Below, in pieces: positions 1 to 8,000 of a DNA stretch of 12,011 bases; position 1 is the stretch's first letter, and each line of letters opens with the position of its first letter. Both the position numbers and the translations under genes were made by a program. The notes under the pieces were generated by a model that saw only the letters and a list, made by a program, of their open reading frames with translations, ran no database searches and was not told where the DNA came from. This stretch comes from Eggerthellaceae bacterium. GTDB taxonomy: Bacteria > Actinomycetota > Coriobacteriia > Coriobacteriales > Eggerthellaceae. The stretch covers positions 1 to 12,011 of the forward strand of contig DMNP01000306.1 in NCBI GenBank assembly GCA_003452695.1. The letters are read 5' to 3'.

Positions 1-1576
1 CTGCGGACATGCGGAACAGGGCCACCGCGGTAAGGTCGTCGAACTGCTCGCAGCCCGCGGCAAACGTGTCGACCGCAGCTACGACGGCATCCACTGCAGC
101 ACCTGCATCGCTCAACGGCGCATGCTCGGAAATGCAGCTCACAAGCGCCGCGTCGCCGAAGAACTCGCGCTTGGCGTTCACGGCTTCGGTCACGCCGTCG
201 GTAAACGTAAACAGGCACTCCCCCTTTTCGAGCACGAACATGCCTTCTTCCAAATCGGCATCTTCGAATAGGCCCAACAACACGCCGGGCTTCACGTCGA
301 GCGTGCGCACGTGCTCGCCTGCCACGAGCGGAGGCAGGTGCCCCGCGTTCGCGAAGCGGACCTCGCCGGTGGCAGGGTCGAGAACGCAGGCGAACACGGT
401 AGCGAACATTCCTTCCGGATTCGAAGCGCACATCTGGTCGTTCGTGTGCTTCAACACGGCAGCCGGACTGTTCCCCGAAAACAAGCCGTCGTGGACTATA
501 GCCGCGGTCATGGACATGAACATCGCAGCAGCTATGCCTTTGCCCGATATATCGCCAACGACGGCGGCAACGCATCCGTCGTCAAGCACGAACACGTCGT
601 AGAAATCGCCACCCACCGATCGCGCGGTCCGCGAGACCGCGCATACGCCAAAGCCGGGGCCTGCCAGCTCGGTGCGTTCGGGCACCATGCCCAACTGTAT
701 GCGACGCGCCACGCTGATCTCGACGTCCGCCTGCACGCGCTCGGTGGTCAAGCGCTCGATATCGTGCAGGTAGTCGGCGATATCTTCGGCCATCCCATCG
801 AACGCTTCGGCGATTTCCCCCATCTCGTCGTTGGATTTTATGCCAATCGGCTCGAAGGTGGCCGCACCGTCGGCCTTGAACGCCTTCATGCGGGAAGCGA
901 TGGTGTGCAAAGGGTTGAATGCGTGGCGCTGCAATATGAGCAGCAGGGTCAGCATCACGACGAGCATGACGACGACAACCGGCGCCACGACGCTCATCGA
1001 TGCGGTGAAAACCCGATTGCGTTGCTCGTTTATCGAGTAGTCGACGCCCACGAGCACGTCGCCTTCCCAGGAGTCGACCTTGCGAAACCACGACAGCATG
1101 CTCCCGTATTCGTTTTCCAGGACAAGAGCCTCTTGCACGTCTTCGTTCGCAAGCGCACCGGCAATCAAGCGCTCGCGGTCATAATCGATGTTCACGACGG
1201 TGCCATAACCGAGCTCCCGAGCCACACGCGAATCGTTCGCATCGTCATCGGCAACGCATATGATGTAGCTTGCCGTATCGTTTTGGACATCGCATCTGAA
1301 CACGTACAGGTAGTCCATGCGCAATTCGCGGCACGCTTTGCGCAGCTCTTCGCGAATCTCCTCGAAATCCGGAGAACCGGGCATCAATTCGTCTTCGGTA
1401 ATCGAGTACTCTAATACGGCGTCGATTGCCCGAGCAGCATTGACGCCGAGCACGTCGGTAATCTTGTGTTCGTATTCGTAGATATGGAGATAGCTCAGAC
1501 CACCCGCAGTCGCCACGATAACCACGGTGGCAATCGCGAACAGTGCGATGATGCGCGTTCTAATCGAGCGGTGCAC
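1..1576 (-). CDS. Membrane-bound sensor PP2C/SpoIIE-type serine phosphatase with HAMP domain, partial (C-terminal end outside window)
   Basis: This frame starts at a GTG and stays open for 525 codons to the left edge. Residues 7-29 are a first membrane helix after an Arg-rich N-terminus. Residues 30-190 are a predicted extracytoplasmic sensor region with no motif I can name. Residues 193-216 are a second membrane helix, 217-270 a HAMP-like region, and about 265-298 a helical linker. Residues 300-525 are a PP2C/SpoIIE phosphatase with metal-site motifs GGDFYD (322-327), GDISGKG (341-347), NAGHLPP (410-416), TDGVTEA (459-465) and DDLTAVAL (513-520). The last motif normally sits near the C-terminus, so only a few residues should be missing. 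The expected role is an RsbU-like phosphatase that dephosphorylates the STAS protein encoded 4 bp upstream, in response to an outside signal. An in-frame TGA just upstream restricts the start, and GTG 1576 is the only sensible choice before the first membrane helix. Its ribosome site is weak, so coupling to STAS translation is likely. The ligand is unknown. Confidence 0.93.
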   Translation of the reverse strand, partial: MHRSIRTRIIALFAIATVVIVATAGGLSYLHIYEYEHKITDVLGVNAARAIDAVLEYSITEDELMPGSPDFEEIREELRKACRELRMDYLYVFRCDVQNDTASYIICVADDDANDSRVARELGYGTVVNIDYDRERLIAGALANEDVQEALVLENEYGSMLSWFRKVDSWEGDVLVGVDYSINEQRNRVFTASMSVVAPVVVVMLVVMLTLLLILQRHAFNPLHTIASRMKAFKADGAATFEPIGIKSNDEMGEIAEAFDGMAEDIADYLHDIERLTTERVQADVEISVARRIQLGMVPERTELAGPGFGVCAVSRTARSVGGDFYDVFVLDDGCVAAVVGDISGKGIAAAMFMSMTAAIVHDGLFSGNSPAAVLKHTNDQMCASNPEGMFATVFACVLDPATGEVRFANAGHLPPLVAGEHVRTLDVKPGVLLGLFEDADLEEGMFVLEKGECLFTFTDGVTEAVNAKREFFGDAALVSCISEHAPLSDAGAAVDAVVAAVDTFAAGCEQFDDLTAVALFRMSA

Positions 1577-1580
1577 GACG

Positions 1581-1871
1581 CTATTCGATGTTCAAACGGT
1601 TGTCGACGCCAGTCAGCCTGAACACCTCGAGCACTTCCGGAGCCACATTGCGCACTACGAGCTTTCCGCCCACCTGCTTGTGCGCAGCCACGATTTGGCG
1701 AATGCCAGCAGACGAGACGTATTCGAGGGCCGCTAGGTCTAGAACGAGCTCCGCCACCTCGTCGCCCAAATCGTCGAGCGCCTTTGCCAACTCGGGTGCC
1801 GACTGCGTGTCGAGCCACCCGTCAATCGCAAGCGTCACGCGGGTGCCGTCCACTGTCTTCGCAATAGCCAT
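1581..1871 (-). CDS. STAS-domain anti-sigma factor antagonist (SpoIIAA/RsbV-like)
   Basis: A 96-residue protein that is entirely one STAS domain: an N-terminal strand pair, then IDGWLDTQSAPEL (16-28), LVLDLAALEYVSSAGI (42-57) and a C-terminal helix with VFRLTGVDN (83-91). In this family, a Ser in the D-S-S-G loop is phosphorylated by a GHKL kinase and dephosphorylated by a PP2C phosphatase; the unphosphorylated form binds the GHKL partner. Here the loop reads S53-S54-A55-G56, and Ser54 aligns with the phosphorylated Ser of SpoIIAA. Three ATGs are possible (1883, 1874, 1871). I chose 1871 because GGAG lies six bases upstream, whereas GGGGA touches the 1883 ATG directly. The gene is followed after 4 bp by its likely phosphatase. 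The nearest GHKL domain is the tail of the exporter upstream of the NRPS, so that tail is the likely partner (inference). The family call is firm; the exact start is not. Confidence 0.95.
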   Translation of the reverse strand: MAIAKTVDGTRVTLAIDGWLDTQSAPELAKALDDLGDEVAELVLDLAALEYVSSAGIRQIVAAHKQVGGKLVVRNVAPEVLEVFRLTGVDNRLNIE

Positions 1872-1876
1872 CATAA

Positions 1877-1880
1877 ACTC
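1877..1880 (-). promoter_or_regulatory. Ribosome binding site deciding the STAS start
   Basis: Minus-strand GGAG, six bases before the ATG at 1871, favours that start over ATG 1874 (three bases away) and ATG 1883 (which overlaps the site). Confidence 0.5.
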
Positions 1881-1901
1881 CATTCCCCAGAGGCTTTCGT
1901 A

Positions 1902-1907
1902 ATTGTA
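1902..1907 (-). promoter_or_regulatory. Candidate -10 box for the STAS-phosphatase pair
   Basis: Minus-strand TACAAT (one mismatch to TATAAT) lies 19 to 31 bases upstream of the three possible STAS starts. No good -35 box is found at normal spacing: TTGGCA at 1935-1930 is 22 bp away, too far for a standard promoter. Together with the hairpin upstream it suggests, but does not prove, a separate transcription start for STAS and the phosphatase. Confidence 0.3.
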
Positions 1908-1965
1908 GCGCTAAATGGGGTTCGTTTTCTGCCAAACAGGATGCGAACCGAAGCTAGCCCCGCAC

Positions 1966-1996
1966 GCAAGGCGCCCTTGGAGCTCGGGCGCCTTGC
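1966..1996 (-). terminator. Perfect 11-bp hairpin after the NRPS; possible terminator or mRNA 3' stabiliser
   Basis: GCAAGGCGCCC (1966-1976) and GGGCGCCTTGC (1986-1996) are perfect inverted repeats around a 9-base loop, about 60 bp past the NRPS stop codon. An outer GCTAG/CTAGC pair (1953-1957 and 1996-2000) borders it. No U run follows on either strand, so a classical intrinsic terminator is not shown. Its position suggests it limits read-through from the NRPS into the STAS-phosphatase pair or protects the 3' end of the NRPS message. Confidence 0.55.
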
Positions 1997-2056
1997 TAGC
2001 CTCATCGTGCCATTCTGCCAGCCAGTTCGGGCTCGGGCCGAAGCGGCCGAAACACG

Positions 2057-5000
2057 CTACTCTTCGAGGTCGAAGAACCCCAATCCCTCGAGAGCCGACA
2101 AGAAGCGCTCGACGTAGGTGGGCGAAGTGGGATCCCAGCTGAATCCGAGGCGATAGAGCACCTGCATCGTGTAGGCGTTGCCGGCAACCGGCACGATGGC
2201 CGGCTCGCCGGTGGCCTTGCGCGCGTATGCGAGCATGCTCGTGAGCACGCTTGCTTTCGCCGGGTCGGATTCCGCGACACGCAGCACGTTGGCGAACCAT
2301 TCGCGCTCTACAGGTTGCACGGGCAAACCGCAACGCCCCATCGCGGCGAACACATCGCCATAGAGCACCGCATGGTGGTTGAACGGATGGAACAGCACGC
2401 AGGCGCGCGGCGTCTGCGCAAGGAGCAGAATCGCGCGGGCGGTCTCGTCTATCGGCGAGAACTCCATCGTCGCGTCGAGCTGATCGTATGGCGCGCATTC
2501 CAACAGCGCAAACGATTTCAGGCGTCCCATCGCCGCATTCGTGAAATAGTTAATCTGGAATTCGCCATCGGCCGTGCGCGGCGCCAGGTTTCCGACGCGC
2601 ATCACCTTGGCCGTTAAAGAGCGCTTCGCCGCTGCGTCGAGCACCATGCGCTCGGCCATGAACTTCGACCGCACGTACTTGTTTGCAAGGTCCTGCCCGA
2701 TATAGAGCTGCCTCTCGCCCACCTTCCCCATTATGCTCTTGCCGGGCGCAAGCGCGCATTTCACGGTGGAGCCGGTCGATACCTGCACGAGCGCCGTGTT
2801 GCGCGCAAGGCAGAACTCGATCAGGTTCGCCACGCCGCCGACGTTCACGTCTTCGATCTCGGTGCCGCTCGAGAAGTGCTTCACCACAGCCGCGCAGTTT
2901 ATCACCGTATCGATATGCAGATCTTCGTCGATGGGCAGCTCGCACGTGACATCGCCTTCCACGACCACGATGCGCGTGCCGAACAATCCGGCATAGTTGT
3001 CCTCGAAATAGTAGAACAGCTGGTGTTTCAAACGCGTCTCGGCAGAAATGTCGCCGCGCCCGCGCAACAGGCAGTACGCGGTGCCCGTGAAGTTTTCGAT
3101 GAACTCGTGCAGTATGTGAATGCCGAGATAGCCAGTCGCACCCGTAATCAGGATGTTCCCAAGAGGACGACGAGCGCCTTCGATGAAGCTGCGCAGGTTG
3201 TTCTCGGCAAGCAGCGCGTCGATGGCCTCGTAGTCGAAGTCCTCGACCTCGTCGTCGCGTGCAGGCACGGCTTTGTCGTGGCTCTCGCCTTCCGCATCGG
3301 CATCGGCCGCGCTGCACAGCCCTGCGAGCCCGCGCGGCGTCGGGTTCGCGAAAACGTCGGAATACGTAATCTCGTATTCTGCCTTCGCAGCTTCCACGGT
3401 AATGCGGATGGCCATGAGCGACGTGCCGCCGATTTCGAAGAAGCTATCGGTCGCGCCCACGTCGTCGAGCCCCAATATATCGCAGAAGATGTCGCAAAAC
3501 AGCTGTTCCACGTCGTTGACCGCAGCCACCGAAGCGCCCGTGCGCAAAAGCTCGGCGCGCGGCAGACCCCGATAGTCGACCTTGCCGTTAGGCGTGAGCG
3601 GCAGTGCGTCGATCTGCAGAAACGCCGTCGGCACCATGTACTTGGCCAGCGTGCGGGCCATCTCATCGCGCACGCTTGCGGCCTCGAGCGGCTCGCCGGC
3701 CGTGTAATACGCGCAGAGGTGCTCGGCGCCGTGAATCTCGGCTATCTTCACGACTGACGACTTCACGCCTTCAACCGCCGCCAGCGCAGCTTCCACTTCG
3801 CCGATTTCGATACGCAAGCCGCGCAGTTTCACCTGGTTATCGGTGCGTCCCAAAATTTCGACCTGGCCGTCGGAAGTCCAACGCGCATAATCGCCCGAGC
3901 GGTACGCCTGACGCCCATCGCGCTCGATGAACACCTCGGCGGTCTTCTCGGGCAGCCCGTTGTAGCCGAGCGCGACGCCCGGACCTGCGATGAGCAGTTC
4001 TCCGATCACGCCGACCGGCAGCTCGTTGCCGTCGGCATCGACAATGCATTCCCACACGTTGTACAGGGGACGGCCCACCGATATGCGACTTGCGCGCGTG
4101 AGGTCGGCCATATTAGACGAAACCGTTGTCTCGGTCGGGCCGTAGGTATTGATGATGCGTCCGCACCCGAGCGCCTGCAAACGGGGCAACAGGCCCTCGG
4201 TGTATTTCTCGCCGCCCGAAAGCACCACGCTGCAACGCCCGATTGCTTCTGCGAACGCCGGAAGCTCCAGGTATTGCGCAAGGCGCGAATGCGTGGCGTT
4301 GAAGGCATCGGCGCCCGTTTGGCGGAAGAGCTCGGCTAATTTGCCCGGATCGTTAACCTGCGCCTCGTCGGCGAGCACTACGGCCAGCCCGTTCACCAGG
4401 GGCGTGCCGACTTCCTTCACCGACATGTCGAACGACAGCGTGGTCACCGCGAGCAGCGCGTGCGCCTCGTTCACGAGCGCATCGACCAAGATGTTCGACG
4501 GATGGTTCGAGTGGAAATTGCACACGCCGCGATGCGTCAGCATAACGCCCTTGGGCTTGCCGGTCGAGCCAGACGTGTAGATGAGGTACGCCAAATCGTC
4601 GGGCGACACGTCGAGCGCGGGATTGTCCTCGCAATCGCATGCAAGCAGCTCCTCCACATCGACAGCGCCTTCGTAATCGGACACGCGGTCGGCTGTCGTT
4701 ATGACAAGCGGCGCGCCCGAATCGCCCAGGATGTGGTTCACGCGCTCCTCGGGATAGCCCGGATCGCACGGGATGTATGCGCAGCCGGCTTTCATCACGC
4801 CGAACATGGCCATGATGACGCGCGCCGTGCGCGGAAGCAGAAGCGCGACGCGGCTGCGCTGGGGCACGCCGCGGGCGATGAGCGCATGCGCGATGCGATT
4901 GGACCAGGCATTCAACTTCGCGAAGGTAAACGTGCCGTCGGTCGCGATAAGCGCGGTCGCGTCGGGCCTGATCTGCGCCTGGCGCTCGAGCCCTTCATGG

Positions 5001-8000
5001 TACGTCGCGAAATCGATTGGACCAGCAGCCACTTCGCGGAAGCGATTAAGCTCGGCACGACGCGCGTCGTCGAGCAGGCTAAGCGAGCGAACCGGTTCGC
5101 CGGGCGCAGATGCCAGCCCCGATGCGGCAATCGCTATCGAATGCGCGAAACCTTGCGCGAGCTCGTCGGTGTACAGGGCATCGTTATAGTGAAGCACGAC
5201 CTGCGGCACGCCGTCTGCCCGCTCGATGCGGACGGTGCACTTGAACTTCGCCGCATCGGCCTCGAGGCTTTCCACCTTCACCAGGCCCGGCATGGTGGCA
5301 TCTTCCACGACGCCGAGCTGGTATTCATACATGACCTGCGGGATGAAACCATGGTCGGCTGCCACATGCGCAAACGGGTAGCGCTCGTTGGCGATGGCGC
5401 CGACAAGGGACGCGGCCGCGCGTTCGACGAACGCCGAACGCGGCTCGTCGGCAACTTCAACCGAGAGCGGCAGCGTGTTCACGAACATGCCAACGGTGCC
5501 GGCCGTCCGCACATCTGCTCGCCCGTTGCTGATCGTGGACAGGTACACGTGCCGGTCGTTGGCATAGCGCGAAAGCGCGTAGGCGGTAGCGGCCAGCATG
5601 AAGCCCGCTGGCGTGATGCCGCCCGCCTGGCTGGCCCGCTCCACGGCTTCGAGGTCGAACGGCGCGGAAACGGAAGCGGCCCGTCCACGCTCCTCGCGGC
5701 CCGACTTGTCGGCGGGCAGCTCGGTTGCGTTCTCGAAGTCGGCGAACAGTTCGGCTATGCTATCGCGCGTGGCGGCAAATTCGGGCGAAGCCTCGTATTC
5801 CCGTTCGTCTCGCGCATGGTCGGCGAACGTGTAGGTTTCTGGTTGCACCTCGGCACCGCCCATCGCCGCCTTAAGATCGCCGAGGAAAATCGACATCGAA
5901 ACGCCATCGAATGCGAGGTGATGGAAATCGGCGAGCAGGCACGTGCGCTCGGGCGTGGTGGCTATCGTAAACCGTGCAAGCGGTCCGGCGTCGAGATCGA
6001 ACGGCCGCACGAATTCGGTGCGAATTTCGTCGAACTCGGCTTCGTCGCATTCAATCTGCTCTGCTTCCACGACGCCGTGGCACGCCACGAGCAACACCTG
6101 GTCGCCCTCCTGCACGAAACGCGCGTTTAACGTGGGATGCGCTGCAGCAACGGCTGCAACCGCCTTCGCAAGCATGCCTGCCGACGTCCCCTTCTCGAAG
6201 CTGAACAGCGCCGGGATGTTGTACGCCAGCGAATCGGGTGCCTTCAGGCATTCGTAGTACACGCCCGTCTGGGCAAACGTGAGCGGCGCGCGGAACTCCG
6301 ACGGCTCGGCCGACTTCTTTCCGGCTTCGGCAGACGCCACGTTGCCCGCCATCCATTCGGCAAGCACCATGTTCTCGAGCGTGACGACCGAGGCGTCATC
6401 CGAGAGGTCTTTCGCATGTATTTGCACGCCGAAGCGCTTGTAGATGAGCGCGAGCAGGCGAAGCGACTGGATGGACGTAAGCCCGCAGCGGACCAGCGGC
6501 ACCGTAACGCCGAACCCGCTTGCGCCGATGACCGATTCGGCAATGTCGAGAAGCTCTTGCTCGAGCGCGTTCAGCTCGCGCGGCGCGTCGTCTTCGAGTT
6601 CGGCTTCTGCCGCGGCGAGGTCCGGTATGGGCAACGCGCGGCGGTTGACCTTGCCGTTCTGGTTCAGCGGAATACGTTCTATCTGCATGATGGCGGCCGG
6701 CACCATGTAGGGCGGCTTGCGCTCGCGGATGAAATCGCCGAGCGCCTCGGCGTTGATGCTCTCGTCAGCAACGATGTAGGCAGCAACGTACTTGCCGCCG
6801 CTCGGATGGTCGAACGCCGCTATGGTTGCGTCGCGCACTCCGGGGTAATCGCGCACGACGGCTTCGACCTCGGTCAACTCGATGCGGAAACCGCGAATTT
6901 TCACCTGGCCATCGCGACGCCCGATGAACTCGATCTTGCCGTCGCGCATGTAGCGCACCACATCGCCCGTGCGGTAGAGCTGCGCGTAATCGCCGGCGTC
7001 GAAGGGGTTGGCGCCAAACGCTTCGGCCGTCTTGTCGGGGCGGTTCAGGTAGCCGTCGCCTACCTGGGGGCCCGCGACCCACAGCTCGCCTGCCGCGCCA
7101 ATCGGCACGCGGTGGCCGCCCGCGTCGACGACGTAACCCTTCACGTTGTCGATGACCTTGCCGATGGGAAACGAACTCTCGCCGCCTTGCAGGCGATAGG
7201 CAGTCACCAGCACGGTCGTCTCGCTCGGTCCGTACACATTGGTGATAGCGGGGCGCGCCGGCACGTCGAACGGAACGAGCGCTTCGCCGCCCATGCTCAG
7301 GTACTCGAGCGTGGCGCATTCGGCATCAATTGCGAACTGACGCCCCACCTGGGTGGTCATGAACGCATGGGTCACGCCATTGCGTTCGAGGTAGGCGCCC
7401 ATGCCCATGAGGTCGAGGCGCATCTCCTCGGGAACGATGACGAGCGTCGCTCCACACGCGAGCGCAGGGTACATGTCCATCATGCAGGCGTCGAAGCCGT
7501 AGCTGGCGTAGGCGCCCACGCGATGCGCGGGGCTCAGGCCGTAATAGCGCTGGTACCAATGGATGAAGCACACGAGGTTGCGATGTGTTAGGCGCACGCC
7601 TTTCGGCACGCCGGTCGTACCCGATGTGTACAGCAGGATGAACAGGTCGGATGGGCTGATGGACGACGCGGCGGGCGGTTGCGTGGCGGGCAACTCGCCA
7701 AGATCGCGCACATCGTCGACAACCAGGACCTCGCCTTCGTAGTCGGTGATCAGGCCGCGAAGCTCCGCAGTCGTCACCAGCAGCTTGGCGCTAGCATCGC
7801 TCACCATGAAGTTCAACCGCTCGGGCGGGTATGTCGGGTCGAGTGGCTGATAAGCGCAGCCTGCCTTGAGCGCGCCGAGCGAGGCGGTCGGCATCCAGAG
7901 GCTGCGCGGCACGAGCACCGACACCACGTCGCCGCGCCCGAGCCCCAAACCCGCCACGTACGCCGCAAGCCTATCGGTCAGCGCATTCAGCTCGCCATAC

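Noticed and set aside
9..1414. Plus-strand open frames at 9-602 and 311-1414
   Set aside because: They are antisense to the PP2C/SpoIIE phosphatase, whose minus-strand frame shows all the catalytic motifs in order.
1872..1883. STAS start at ATG 1883 or 1874
   Set aside because: GGGGA directly abuts ATG 1883 and GGAG is only three bases from ATG 1874. ATG 1871 has the best spacing. The other starts cannot be fully excluded.
1930..1935. TTGGCA as -35 box paired with TACAAT at 1907-1902
   Set aside because: The 22-bp spacing is too long for a standard vegetative promoter.
2034..2050. GGCC-GAAGC-GGCC repeat just past the NRPS stop codon
   Set aside because: A 4-bp stem of palindromic GGCC units is expected by chance in such GC-rich DNA, and no U run follows.
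4460..7591. Two long open frames on the plus strand (4460-6130 and 6137-7591), nearly end to end
   Set aside because: They lie fully opposite well-supported C and A domains of the NRPS. Their products are rich in His, Arg, Ala and Val with no domain pattern, as expected from antisense reading of G/C-ending codons.
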